Positions 12,305 to 23,528 of a stretch of 64,000 bases of DNA are shown piece after piece. Source of the stretch: Paramyrothecium sp. XJ0827 (taxonomy: Eukaryota > Ascomycota > Sordariomycetes > Hypocreales > Stachybotryaceae); the NCBI GenBank assembly GCA_020881915.1, contig JAJFPB010000007.1, forward strand, positions 3,162,001 through 3,226,000. Direction: 5' to 3'. The notes under the pieces were generated by a model. That model ran no database searches, had not been told where the DNA came from, and saw only the letters and a program-made list of their open reading frames with translations. The translations under genes were made by a program, and so were the position numbers. Each line of letters starts with the position of its first letter. The first letter of the stretch is position 1.

Positions 12305-13375
12305 ATGTCCTCACCTGAGCAAACCTCCCCCATGCGTCTGTCGGTGGAGATCCTGGATGAGGACCATCGAGTGCCCCTGGAGCGGGCGATATCACGAGTC
12401 GTGTACACCGAAGTCGCGGAGCTGACATTCGCCCAAATCGTCGATGGCCTGCCCCTGGCCGAGGTGGCCAGAGATTCAAGAGCTGCGCCTCATGAGCAGC
12501 ACCCTGTCTATGAGATCCATAGAGAGCTGTGTGGGGGGATTCTAGAACAGACGTGCTACGTGCGGGATCAGCTCTCGTTGACCCATCTTTTTTTCGACTC
12601 CAGAGTGAGGCCTGGTTGTACTGGAAGGCATGAGCATAACTAACAAGAAAAGCTTTTGTTGCAATACTTCGGCGCCCGCCCGGGTTCTCGTCTCTTCCAC
12701 ATGCTCCTCATCGAACTAGTCGTGACTACAGTGCATAAGATAGCTGTTGCCCTCTTCAAGACCGGTAGAAGCATGCATAGATCCGATGGCACCACAAGTT
12801 GGATCCCACCACTCTCCGACGCGATATATTGGGAGCAGAACCCCGACTCGCCGCCCCCTACGCTATTCCGGCACCCTTGGTATCAAGATCACGAGCACTA
12901 CCCCAGAGCGCTTGCGGACATGGCGGGCTATTGGGCGGAGTCACGGATCTTTGGTGGTGTTGTCTTATTTGACCGACGAGATCCAAACGAAGAGCTGTGC
13001 GATGCGAATGCGATATACCTGCATCCTGACCGCAGTGCGTTGACATACAGGACCTGTAAACTCCTCCCAGACCAGAAGAGGGCTCTGGTTGAGTTTTTGA
13101 CCAATCCACAAGCACCTCTGAGCCCACTGCCAATACTGCCAGGCCACGACAACCGTACGCGTATTGACCCTGAGGAACCTCTCCTGGAGACGGGCATCTA
13201 CCGAGACAAATGGGAGCGACGATATCGCCCAGTCCTGTTCCACGATGTTCGACTGGACCCCGCATGGGACCCTCGGGATTATCCTACTCGACAGGACAAA
13301 TACGACGCAGAGGTTCGCGCATATCAGAGGAGGATCATGGAGGAGCACCAAGGCTTGGAAGACTGGGATGAGTGA
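12305..13375 (+). CDS. Conserved-looking fungal protein of unknown function
   Basis: Two exons, 12305-12604 and 12653-13375, give 340 residues. The 48-nt intron has a GTGAGG donor, a CATAACTAAC branch region and an AAAAG acceptor, and both exons keep phase. The protein has no signal peptide, no transmembrane helix and no catalytic motif I can name. It is rich in Trp, Tyr, Pro and acidic residues, with a central block around ADMAGYWAESRIFGGVVLFD and a strongly charged C-terminus. From memory this block recurs in unannotated proteins of other Pezizomycotina, but I cannot verify that here. The start at 12305 is the first in-frame ATG after a stop and has A at -3. Function unknown. Confidence 0.75.
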
Positions 13376-14107
13376 CGAGATGGCTCCGAGGACTGACAAG
13401 AGTCCAATCGAATTTGGGAGAACTCTGAGGCGAAGGTGCTGGTTCGGGAAGGCAAGACACGGAGCAGCAATGTTTTCTTGTTTCAATCCGTGAATATCTT
13501 TTTCGCGTTGCTTTGCTGAGCAAGAAAATGCAATCTGTACGAAACGTTAGAAAAGAGAGGATGAATGGTTAAGGAGTTCTGCTTTTGCTTCAATCAACAT
13601 CGACCAAGGGCTTAGGTCGAAAAGCGGATGCGAGGGACTTGAGGCAAGACCAGAACTAAGAGGTTGAAGATAAATTAATGATGTATGATGATGCTGAGAA
13701 GCATGCTCTGTCCTGAACCAATAGCCAGGTCAAATTTGAACGTTTTTGAACAGGCATTATTGAGCGGCACGGCCTTGGACGTCTGGGGTGCGTTGTGATT
13801 GGACGAATGACCAGCAGCGGATCGGTGATCAAAGCAAGGGCGCAGATGGACCTGACTTAGCGTCACAATTTACATTGACGTGGCGTCAATCCTTCGCCTT
13901 TTGACTAGTTGCTGTCAATTCCTGTCACCAAAGGGAGAAGACCGGTCTAACGTAGAGTTTTTTTTCTTCTTCTTGTCGTTTAGTGTGAATGCTTAATAAA
14001 AGGCTGCATGTCTACGGATGTAACATTTCGCCCTCCATTGTACTCACAGCACTTAGACCAGCAATCGGGAAAAGCGTACAGATTGCACCCCTTGTCGCTT
14101 CGCCGCA
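13376..14107. promoter_or_regulatory. Spacer: 3' end of orphan gene and promoter of MFS gene
   Basis: This 732-base head-to-tail spacer has an AT-rich, T-tract-bearing stretch at about 13955-14000 with AATAAAAGG at about 13994, which could act as the TATA element for the gene starting at 14108. No coding frame of note was seen. Confidence 0.45.
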
Positions 14108-15778
14108 ATGAGTGTCAAAACGCAAACCGTAACGGACAATGCCCCGATGAGCCAGGTCCCCGCGCCGGACATTCCGTTGGCGCGGCTGGATTCGCGGAGC
14201 GGGGGCTCAAGCACCGAGGACGTGAGCCTTTCAACGTCCAACCTGAAGACGGCGACAATCACCGTCCAGCTCTCCGGCATCAGCTTCGCCACGAGCGCCG
14301 CGACCGGGCTCGTCGTGGTCGGCCTGCCCGCCATGACGACGTCGCTGTCCATCCCGCCCTCGCTCGCGTTCTGGCCCGTCTCGGTCTACAGCCTCGCGAC
14401 TGCCTCCACGCTGCTGCTCGCCGGCTCCGTGGCCGACGCGCTGGGCCCTCGCTGGGTCGAGCTGGTCGGCTCGTTCGTCTGCAGCGTCGTCATGCTCGCG
14501 TCCGGCGCCGTGCGGACCGGTGAGGAGCTCGTTGCGTTGCGCGCGGTGGCCGGTGTGGGCATGTCCATGCACCTCTCTTCCTCGGTCGCCATCACCACCA
14601 AGACCTTGAAGAGAGGCAGGGGCCGGAACGTTGCGTTTGCTTGTCTTGGGCTCAGCCAGCCGCTAGGCTTCTCCTTCGGCCTCGTCATCGGCGGGATACT
14701 CACGGACAGAGTGGGCTGGCGTGTTGGCTGGTGGATCTACGGTTCCATCACCCTCCTCCTCACGCTTATTGGGTTCTGGGCTATCCCCGCAGATGACGAG
14801 AAGGGAAGTGCCAAGGACCGGGTCCAAGGCATGAAGAAAACGGTCGACTGGGTCGGTGCATCACTGGCGTCGGTCTTCATGGCAACAATCTGCTACCTCC
14901 TTGCGTTAGTTTTGCTATACCCAGGTCGTGAACAACCAGACTAACCCTCCCAGGGCGTTGAGTACGGACATATATCGAATTCGCCACGCAGACGCCATCT
15001 CGTGTCTTTGTCTGGGAGTAGTTTCGTTTGGCAGCTTCGTGTACTGGATGCACCGTCAGGTCAAGAACAGAAAGCCAGCGTTGATCCCGAACTCACTGTG
15101 GAAGAACATTGCGTTTTCCAGCATCTGCGCCACTATCTCCCTGTCTTATGCCACGTTGAACTCCATGGAGTTGTTCGCAAGTTTATTGTACGTTCCTCAG
15201 CCTTGCGTATGAGCCTCATCTGACAAGCAAACAGCTTCCAAGAAGTACAGCACCTATCAGCGCTGCAAGCTTCCATCCGCATCTTACCAAGTCTAGTTGT
15301 TGGAGTCATCCTCAACTTGTGCGTCGGGTTGTTCATCCACAAACTGCCAGTGCTCTGGCTCGTGGGGCTCTCTTCGATCCTCTGCGCTGGCTCACCGCTT
15401 CTCATGGCCACTGTCCAGCCACAGTGGACATACTGGGCCAACGCCTTCGTTGCACAGCTGCTGATGCCGGTTAGCGCCGATGTTTTGTTCACGGTGGGAC
15501 TGATCATCATAACCGATGTATTCCCCGACGATACACAGGGCCTGGCCGGGGCCGTGTTCAACACCATGGGCCAGCTTGGTGTCGCGTTCGGCCTGGCAGT
15601 GCTGCAGGTCATTTCTCAGTTGGTGACGCAGAAGCACGCTGACCTGGAAGAGACCCGTGCTTTGATGGAAGGATACCGAGCTAGCTTCTGGACCATGTTC
15701 GGCTTCATGGTTCTCTGCGCGGCTTCGGGTGGTTTTGGCTTGCGGAAGATTGGCAAGGTGGGACTGAAGCAAGATTGA
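14108..15778 (+). CDS. MFS drug/metabolite exporter, DHA2-like
   Basis: This is a proton-coupled export pump of the major facilitator superfamily. Exons are 14108-14904, 14954-15187 and 15235-15778, giving 524 residues. The two introns are 49 and 47 nt (donors GTTAGT and GTACGT; the second has a CTGAC branch sequence). A polar N-tail of about 50 residues is followed by many hydrophobic helices. VVGLPAMTTSLSIP in helix 1, the short loop GSVADALGPRWVELVG (motif A-like) and LRAVAGVGMSMHL (motif B-like) support a DHA2-type assignment. Helices 13-14 end in the basic tail GLRKIGKVGLKQD. The substrate is unknown. The gene is convergent with the CoA-transferase and 4.4 kb from the monooxygenase, so it could export a product of that neighbourhood. 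Confidence 0.85.
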
Positions 15779-16109
15779 GCAAATGAGCCGAACGTTACAC
15801 AAACATGGAATAGAGCGCGGGAGAAAAAATTTCAATGCAAGCATCCATTGCTTGCGTGCCGGAAGAGGTAGACAGAATAAATCAAACAACTAGACATTCA
15901 TCTTTTAGTAATATCATAGAACTCTACCGCTCAAATTGCAAATCCGTCAAATTTGTCACCTAGCACATCAGTCTAGACGGTTCCCCTGAGCTATAACCCC
16001 TTTTCAACTGGGGGCAGCTTCTCGATACGATACCCGACGTTACTGCTTCAGTGTTACCCCCCTCTGTCTATGACCCGTCCTGCATCATGACTGAAGGCAC
16101 TAAAGTTGG
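15779..16109. other. Short convergent 3' spacer
   Basis: 331 bases lie between the stop codons of the MFS gene (+) and the CoA-transferase gene (-). The sequence is AT-richer and no other feature is visible. Confidence 0.6.
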
Positions 16110-17612
16110 TTACATCCATTCCGGATTATCAGAGCCGAGTGGTTTTGGCATTATTTCCCAGCCCACCTCACAACCCTCAATATTGGGGCTGTGTCTGACT
16201 GCCTTCATAGGACCAAATCCTGTCGGCTTCGTCTCGAAGTACTCCTCTGGGATATTTCCGGCATCAAGGTTTTCGGTGACGTTAAATCCAGAGGCTTCAG
16301 CATACTGACCCAGGCTTCTCAGATACTTCATCGTCCCTGCGAGTGATACGTCAATTCCCCATGCCCCTCCGCGATTCGCTCGATGGTTCAGCGCAGCAAT
16401 CACCCCGGTTGCCAGGAAGTAACCGCTGGCGTGGTCTAGAGCCTGGCAAGGCATGGGCCGCGCTGCTTCACCACGACCTGCATGCTCTGCCTCGGAAACG
16501 TTCATCCCTGAACACGTCTGAACCAAAGAATCAAACCCCCGCCGACCCGACCAAGGCCCGTAACGACCGAACGCCGATAGACTCGCATAGATGATTCCGG
16601 GGTTGATGCGGACAATATCAGCCTGCGACAGGCCCTGTGCTGCAAGGCTTCCGGGTCGGTAGCCCTGAATGAAGACATCGCAAGTCTTGATGAGTTCGAG
16701 GAGACGTGCCTTATCCTCAGGCTTCTTGATGTCCAGCTGAACTGTCCTCTTACCACGCGCAACGTCTCGGTCGATAATAGGGAGATCTGGAAGATTCGGT
16801 GATGTGACCCATATGACGTCGGCACCATGGGCAGCCAAAGTCCTACCGGCAACGGGAGCCGCAATGACTCGGCTCATCTCAACCACGCGGAGCCCTTGAA
16901 GGCATTTCTTCCCGACTGTTGGAGGCAAACATCTTGGACTACCGGCAGCAAGCTGCTCCAGCAACACAGGTATTTCCGGTATAGACTTCGATTGAGCTGT
17001 TGCATCCCATTGCGCGTATGATCTCAACGCGTAAATAGCTAACTTTCCCTCAGATGTGCCTGCGTTTTCGAGATCAACACTTTTCCAACGAGATACTTCC
17101 CGCGCCACATCCTCTCGAACAGCGTCTTTTGGCAAGCCCAGGAGTTCCAGCGTCCCGTAGGCGTGGTTTGGGAAACCGGAATGGATGCGAACATAGCCGT
17201 CAGACGTCTTATGTAACCCCCCAAGTGCGCTCCACGGACCCGGCTGGGGTTGATCCTCGAGGGTGAACAGAGCCTCCGACATGAACTCGACGGCTGCCTG
17301 TCTGGCTGACACGGTAACTCGAGGCACTGATGTGCTCTTCTCTCTTTGTGCGTTGACAAGGGCGGCTGCAAGAGCTGATAGAGCAATACTACCCTGGGCC
17401 AAAGTGCCTATCTTGAATGAAGATGGCAGCACAGGGCCATTATGCTCAGGCACGTTCAACGATCTCAGGGCATGCTCTGGCAGATCCAAGGCTCTCCATA
17501 TGTCCTGCACAACCTGAAAAGCGGTGAAATGATCTCGAGGACTGCGTGTTTTCCCATGTCCGGGAGAGTAGTTCGAATACAGTGGTTGAGCATCCTCGTC
17601 CATTGTTGCCAT
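16110..17612 (-). CDS. Family III CoA-transferase (CaiB/BaiF-like)
   Basis: This enzyme moves coenzyme A between carboxylic acids (family members include formyl-CoA:oxalate transferase, carnitine CoA-transferase and alpha-methylacyl-CoA racemase). It is an intronless frame; from the ATG at 17612 it encodes 500 residues. The open frame continues upstream to ATG 17783 and beyond, but that leader is Cys/Arg-rich and unlike a protein start, while residues just after 17612 already match the family's N-terminal layout. The N-half is a degenerate CaiB-like region; the C-half has LRVVEMSRVIAAPVAGRTLA and RRGFDSLVQTCSGM (near residue 361). In ALDHASGYFLATG, Asp 393 is the expected nucleophile position. 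Length fits the two-domain fungal subgroup. The acyl substrate is unknown. A TATATA run lies immediately before the chosen ATG. Confidence 0.88.
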   Translation of the reverse strand: MATMDEDAQPLYSNYSPGHGKTRSPRDHFTAFQVVQDIWRALDLPEHALRSLNVPEHNGPVLPSSFKIGTLAQGSIALSALAAALVNAQREKSTSVPRVTVSARQAAVEFMSEALFTLEDQPQPGPWSALGGLHKTSDGYVRIHSGFPNHAYGTLELLGLPKDAVREDVAREVSRWKSVDLENAGTSEGKLAIYALRSYAQWDATAQSKSIPEIPVLLEQLAAGSPRCLPPTVGKKCLQGLRVVEMSRVIAAPVAGRTLAAHGADVIWVTSPNLPDLPIIDRDVARGKRTVQLDIKKPEDKARLLELIKTCDVFIQGYRPGSLAAQGLSQADIVRINPGIIYASLSAFGRYGPWSGRRGFDSLVQTCSGMNVSEAEHAGRGEAARPMPCQALDHASGYFLATGVIAALNHRANRGGAWGIDVSLAGTMKYLRSLGQYAEASGFNVTENLDAGNIPEEYFETKPTGFGPMKAVRHSPNIEGCEVGWEIMPKPLGSDNPEWM

Positions 17613-18362
17613 TATATAGAGCCGGGATCCTCTTGAATCCAAACACATTCGTATCGTAACGCAGTAAGACCTTATAAGCCCAATCGCCATGCCAGTGACG
17701 ACAGAAATTCGGGAGCTACATCGGCAATGTAGTGGCCGGATCCCGGAAAGGATGAAGAGTAGGGCTTCCTGAATAGCCGACATGCTCGGCAAGGACGGCA
17801 CCGCACCGTGAAGAGAAAAGCGGGGGAGGGCGTCTTTGGTTAGTCGTCTGGAAACTACTTAGTCGCGGCCGCCGTGCCACATGCTCAAGCAGGTAACTTC
17901 CACATGCCAGTCAATTTCTTTTAGAACAGGCTCACGTCAATTCGCGTCAATATGCAATTGGTGGTGGGGAGTTTGCCCGGCGCTCAGGATTGTCATGTGG
18001 TTCTGGCACCAGCTAAACAGCACTGCCATTCCATTGCTTGCCGTGCTCTGAATTGAACACACAATTATAGTGAACATCAGAACAGGTTCTGGTGCTGATG
18101 GCAAAGCTCTGAAGAGCTTCACAATTTCTTCCTGCCATTTTGCCAGCCTGCCGGTCGGTGCCTGCTCTAATCTCATGGCTTACAATTGATCCGCTGGTGT
18201 TCTGAGTCGCACAGAGTGTAATTCCACTAACCTCCAAATCCGACCATATCAAACCAATATTAGACACCCAATTTACTGCCATGTTCCATATCAAGAAACA
18301 CTCGCTCTGACGGAGCCAAGAGCGTGTAAGTAAGCAAGGATTCATCACCTTGGATAGCAAAA

Positions 18363-18402
18363 CACGGAGAAGGAACACAGCTCACGGAGAAGGAACACAG
18401 CT
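18363..18402. repeat. Perfect 20-bp tandem duplication
   Basis: Two identical adjacent copies of a 20-bp unit (CACGGAGAAGGAACACAGCT) occupy 18363-18382 and 18383-18402. This looks like a recent local duplication. No coding role is evident. Confidence 0.95.
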
Positions 18403-21064
18403 CAACTCGTCCAAATAAGACAACACAATCGGCATATTTTCAGTGAAAGGAATGAATCCTATGAGACAAATATTGAGTCTTGCATATGGGTATAATCTCT
18501 TGTGCTTTTTCAAAACTTTTTTTGCCCACGACTTACTGAAGTGACTTACAAATGGCCGGACTTGCATTTGAACAGCAAGATCATAGACACTAAGAGGGTT
18601 CAAATGCACATTTTCCCTCCCAAAGTTGCGTGTTATGAAGTGCCTGCAAAGGTAGGCCGAGACTGGCTCGAGATTCATGAGTGATGGGTGATGTTTGTGA
18701 GGCGGATGGCAACCCCGTTACCGGAGCGGCGAAACTCCACTTCTGCTGCTTGGATCCACAAAAAGAAAAATTGATGCAAAAAGAATGGCAAAAACATACA
18801 ACAGCCGGTGTTCGCTGGTCGTCACCGACCCAACTACTAATCTGCCGCTTACTTGCTTAATTAAGGGAGAGCGGACGGGATCCCATGTTTTCAAGCAGCT
18901 ATGGTCGTATGTGCTAAGTAGCTTCATAAAAAATAGTTATATAGCTGAGGATTCTGCCTGAGTGTAGTAAACGCCCTCGGAGGAAATGCTAGGTTGAATG
19001 CTCCTTTCACATGGAACTGATAATTTCGACGTTCTGGTCAAGGATCCTTGCTTGGTTACGCTTGATATGCCCCCATGCACTCGGCGGGAAGCCTGCCAGT
19101 CTGCCTCTCCCTCCCTTGACACGGCTGGACTAGGATGGGAAACCATGAGCTCTTATGCGCGTTAGGAACATGGATCTCGCTGGTAGAATAAAGAGTTCCT
19201 TCAGGTTTGTGTTAAGTATAAAGCATTCAGTGGTGGTTCCAACTTCATTTGGTATCACTGGTGCTGCGTATAATTCTATGAGTGATTCGCTGAAGGCTCC
19301 AAAACACCAACTGAAGAACACTTACCGGAGGTAGTCTTGTGGTCATCCATAATTTCAACCTTCTCATAACAGCGCCACTAATTGCTAGAGTGGATACATG
19401 GTTAAAAAGGAATTCATGAGTAGGATTTTGTGTCGCCATCGGCCATTTCCCTGCACGGTGGTGGCCACCTCCCTAAAACGCCGCACTCCTACGTTCAAAC
19501 GGCGGAGATGGGGTAAGGCTCACCCAGTCACAATCCTTACGAGCATCATATCTCAAATTGAATCCTACAGATGCTCCTGCTTCTCCCTGGGCGCAAATGG
19601 GTCTCGTGGGCAGATTGGTGGTGTTCGCCGAATCCAAGCCCCGGTATCGTACGGACCGAAATATCTAGCAACGTAGGCTCGAGATTACCATGACACCACT
19701 CACATCCGGCTTCAGGGCAAGAACATGCGAAATCATACATGGTTCGGCACATTACTCCCTTGGACGACCTCAAGCCAAGGCAGCTTTGTGACTTGGCCTT
19801 TGATTGTCAGACTTCTGAGCCACGTGAAACATGCAGTTGACCAAAGCAGTATGCAGGGCGAGGAAGCTTCTGTTGTTCAGGAATTGAGAACATCTGATTT
19901 TGTAAGGAAAGCGGTCTGACGCAATATGGGCCGCACTATTGTTTGGTTCAGGCGAGGCGGACAGGTGGTGGTCGGAGGGGGGCCAACCACACCCAACTCA
20001 CCATATCTCCAGATTGACGCGGGGCAATGGCTTCATCATCTTTCCATGACACTGAGCGAGACAGTTTATTACTGTACTTATCGTGAATTGTATCGAACTT
20101 GTCCGAACTCTTTCATGGAGAAGTCGCGTCTCCTCCGGCTTGTTGTGGGTACTGCGGCTGAACGCCGCCCGCTGCACTTGTCCCTGGCAGTAGTAGGCCA
20201 AATACCAGAACGCCTTGGCTGATAGCGAGAAGTGCCCAAGCAACCTAAGTAATTTCTCGAACCCCGGCCTTCTACGGTTGTCGCTACCATTGACGGAGCT
20301 TAGGATCGTGCAGGATCTGGCAATCGCTCTTCACTTTATCGATGCACGTCAACTAGCACTTGTGGGACCAAGCGGCGCAGAGGACAACGTCAAAACTGTA
20401 TCAAAGAAGCGGCTTGACGAGAAGCACGATTTTTTCTTCGAGGGAGGCCATTTTCAGGGGTGAATGTCCCTTACGCTGATTTTGAGAGGTCGTGAAGACG
20501 CACATCATGACTCTTCACATGATCCCAACACTTGACTGGGGGCCCATTGCTTGATTTACAGAGCCAAAAGGGATGCAATTCTAACTCAATACTACAATAC
20601 CAGTGCTGCTAGCTTGGCCGTAAGCAATTTCAAATTGGGCCGACTTACACAAGCCGTAGATGCTCACTCGTTCCAAGCGAATTCCATTTACGTCCGAGGG
20701 CAGCGAACGGACCTTCATCAGAAACCTCAGATATCAGTGCTCCTGGCCGTTGCTTGATGCAACGCACATGAGTTTCTTGATTCCCGTTGCACCAAGGCTG
20801 ACGAGAGGTGGGTGCAGCTGGCGATTCCGCCTTGCTAATAATGATGCCACAACCCTGAACAGACCCGTGCCGCGAACCATTCCCAAGGCAGGGTCTGCAG
20901 GGGAAGGGCACTTTTTTTGCGGAGCAGCGGCAAGCCAATGTCAGTCAAGCGCATGCAACGCAACGCTGCACAGACCCAAAGCACACGACATGCATTTTGG
21001 CACACAAGGAATATCAGCTTGCTTCTCTGCAACGTCGGCACACCGGTCCTTCAACCAATCAAAC

Positions 21065-21159
21065 GGGCACATAGTTCAGTTGGGAGAATATTCGACTGAA
21101 GCCATCAAACTTCAGGAATGATTATCGAAAGGTCCCCGGTTCGATCCCGGGTGGGCCCA
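21065..21159 (+). tRNA. tRNA-Phe(GAA) with 22-nt intron, diverged acceptor and D arms
   Basis: The cloverleaf reads: acceptor GGGCACA/TGGGCCC with discriminator A at 21159; D arm GTTC/GAAT; anticodon stem TTCGA/TCGAA; anticodon GAA at 21098-21100; variable loop AGGTC; T arm CCCGG-TTCGATC-CCGGG. Mature length is 73 nt. A 22-nt intron (21102-21123) sits after position 37, the canonical place, and its CTTCAG can pair with the CTGAAG of the anticodon loop, as in eukaryotic tRNA-Phe precursors. A-box (TAGTTCAGTTGG) and B-box (GGTTCGATCCC) fit the Pol III consensus, and a T5 terminator follows at 21162-21166. One A:G mismatch lies at acceptor position 5:68 and a G:T pair in the D stem, so it may be a weakened or decaying copy. 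Confidence 0.75.
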
Positions 21160-21161
21160 TT

Positions 21162-21166
21162 CTTTT
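21162..21166 (+). terminator. Pol III T5 terminator of the tRNA gene
   Basis: A run of five T residues begins three bases after the discriminator base, as expected for RNA polymerase III termination. It supports the tRNA call. Confidence 0.65.
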
Positions 21167-22440
21167 TGGCTGTTTCGGCTATACTTTTGGCCTGTTCGTG
21201 TTCGTGATGTGAATGAGAAGGGCATCGACTAATTTGCTTTGTCACTCTTAGCTCTGCGGTGGCCACCGCATCCGTGCCGGAGCCGTGCAAAAAAAATACG
21301 GCGCAGTGTCGGTCGCAACGGGCGTTTATTAGTGCGGGCTTCCACCTGTCATCAATGGCATTGTCCTACCTAATCTCGCGCCTAAGGTCAGGCCGCAGAG
21401 CCGGTGTTGCACTAGGCGCGGGAAACGAGGCGCACCTGCGGGGGACGTTGTGTGGAGAGAGATCCCTAGATTAGAGCTTGGCTTTCCGTACTTGTTCGCT
21501 TGCATGAGTGATGGATGCAAGACGCGCCAGAAGGCTCCGTACTGATAGCAGAAAAGATGCTCGATGGATGAAACGGATTTCGATTGTGGCAAACCTTTGT
21601 GCTTGAGAAGGGGGGGTAGCAGAAGGAACTTTCGTTCTGTAAACAAGATAATCGGAGCCCAATCGCATCAACAGCAGTCGCTCACGCTTTTGCTGATCTG
21701 TGTTAAATTACCGGACCTTGCGGACGTCAGCCACCCCGGATATGGTGCTCCTCCCTTGAATGACCCATCCCCCACCCTCAGTCAACAGTCATCCCAAGAC
21801 CGCAACGCTCCGAGCGCTGCTAGCTTGGCTCCCTTCTCGGAATGGTGCTCTTTCTGCATATGCCCCCCGCCTGCATGCATCAGGCTTATTGCGTCGCGCG
21901 ATCTGCTGAGGCAGACAGACACGTGCGGGAGGCTGGCTTGGGTTGCGCCGGGGGACACGCTAGGTAAGTGCTGAACGAAAAAAAATGGCCCGGACTTCGG
22001 CGCGCTTTTCTATTCCTGAACCAACGTTGGATTGGGGCCTTTTGTGAGGAAGCACTTTGCGGGCGAGGCTAGGCTGGCTTGGGCAAGGAAATCCGGGGCT
22101 GGGATCCATTTGGTGCCTCGGCGCGGGAGACCCGGGGAGGATTACACAGGATGCCAAGTACTGGATGCTGGGCTGTGTGTGATTCAACGAATTGGATGTT
22201 GCGTAAAAACGCCTTCGCTCGATCGAAAAGAAAACAGTAAAACTAGTCTCGGTCCCCGCTCCGCCTTGCTTCCAGAATACTTTGCACTCTCTCCTTGCTC
22301 TCCTTGCTCTCCTTCACCATCTGCGCCCGGCGGTCCATTTGCGCTCACCAAGGAAGACGATTTCCGGTCTGGTCTCTGGTCTCTGGTCTCTCGTGTCCCA
22401 CCCACCCCGAAACCGGCAAACCGCAAATTGGTCCATCACG

Positions 22441-23528
22441 ATGCGTAGCCTCGCAGTCTCGGTTGCCGCCGTCTCCGCCCTTGCCGGAGGCGTCGCCGCG
22501 CAGAACTCGACCACGACCTGCGCGGACGGCTTGCACATCATCGTCGCCCGAGGGACCGGCGAGGAGGGCCTGCTCGGCACCTCGGAATGGATCGCGCAAC
22601 GGGTCGCCAGGCGTGTCCCGGGCACTGAGTACGTCGGCTTGAATTATCCGGCCTCTTTTATCGACCCGGACTACAACGACTCGGAGATTCAGGGTGCGCA
22701 GGCAATGAAGGACTCCGTCCTCCAGTACAACAGGGACTGCCCTGACCACAAGCTGGCTATTGTCGGCTACTCACAGGTGAGGATGCCGTTGCTCAGATTG
22801 GACGGCTATTCTATTCCGATCAATTTTTGTTGACACTCCTCATTCATAGGGCGCTCAATCGACGGCAGAGGCTTTCTGCGGTGGAAGCGGGGACCCTTTC
22901 AGCGAAATCACGGCCATCCCTTCCAATGTGGTTGAGAGCAGCGGTATGACGCGGCCCTAACAAACAATGACGAGAATTCATCTAACCAGATCTCCAGTCG
23001 TTGCCATCGTTTTGCTTGGTGATCCGTCGCACAACCCAAACGCCACCTACAACAGGGGCACCAGTGAAAGAGAGGGAGTAAGTCACACCCCAGTTACATT
23101 GAGTCCGCGTTCTGTCAGCTGTGGGCCTTCGTTGGCCGAATCATCCAAGTTCAAAGAGGACTCAAAGAATGATAGTCCACGATATTGACATTTCTTAGCT
23201 CTTCGTCCGACAGAACAACACTATTTGTGAGGGCTACGGCGACCGCATAGCCATGTACTGCGACACCGGTGACAGGTACTGCGACATGGGTGACGACCGG
23301 GACGTTCACGGCCATTACATAGAAGTGTATGGTGACGAGATTGTCGACTACATCGTCGACCAGTATGAGCAGTCAGAGGCCTCGGAAACTTCGTCCGGCT
23401 CGCCCGCGCCAACACCAGCCCCGACCAGCTCCGGAAATCCCGAACCCGATTCTGCTGCTCCTGGCCTGGCACCCGCCACCGGCCTGATGCTGGTAGCCGG
23501 AATGGTGATGCTGGTTTCGATACTGTGA
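22441..23528 (+). CDS. Secreted cutinase-family serine esterase, probably GPI-anchored
   Basis: This is an extracellular alpha/beta-hydrolase of the cutinase/acetylxylan-esterase family, acting on ester bonds of cutin, suberin or acetylated xylan. Exons are 22441-22776, 22850-22943, 22998-23077 and 23199-23528, giving 279 residues. A signal peptide occupies about residues 1-20 (cleavage near GVAA-QN). The oxyanion/nucleophile motif is GYSQG with Ser 111. The acidic and basic triad members are probably Asp 195 in CDTGDRYC and His 209 in HGHY. Cys pairs are conserved in spacing. A Ser/Pro/Thr-rich linker follows from about residue 230, then a hydrophobic end (LAPATGLMLVAGMVMLVSIL) that looks like a GPI signal. 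The stretch between Asp 195 and His 209 is unusually rich in Asp. Confidence 0.88.

Larger units (their letters stand above)
17613..22440. promoter_or_regulatory. 4.8-kb gene-poor divergent region
   Basis: This lies between the CoA-transferase (-) and cutinase (+) genes. Apart from the tRNA-Phe at 21065-21159 and a perfect 20-bp tandem duplication at 18363-18402, I see only short unrelated frames. Just before the cutinase ATG, CTGGTCT-type heptamers repeat at about 22368-22390 in a pyrimidine-rich leader. Confidence 0.5.

Noticed and set aside
17613..17801. N-terminal extension of the CoA-transferase to 17783 or 17801
   Set aside because: The extension is Cys/Arg-rich and not family-like. 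The conserved N-terminal layout begins right after 17612.
22032..22448. Frames overlapping the cutinase leader
   Set aside because: They run through the pyrimidine-rich leader and signal-peptide region in the wrong phase.
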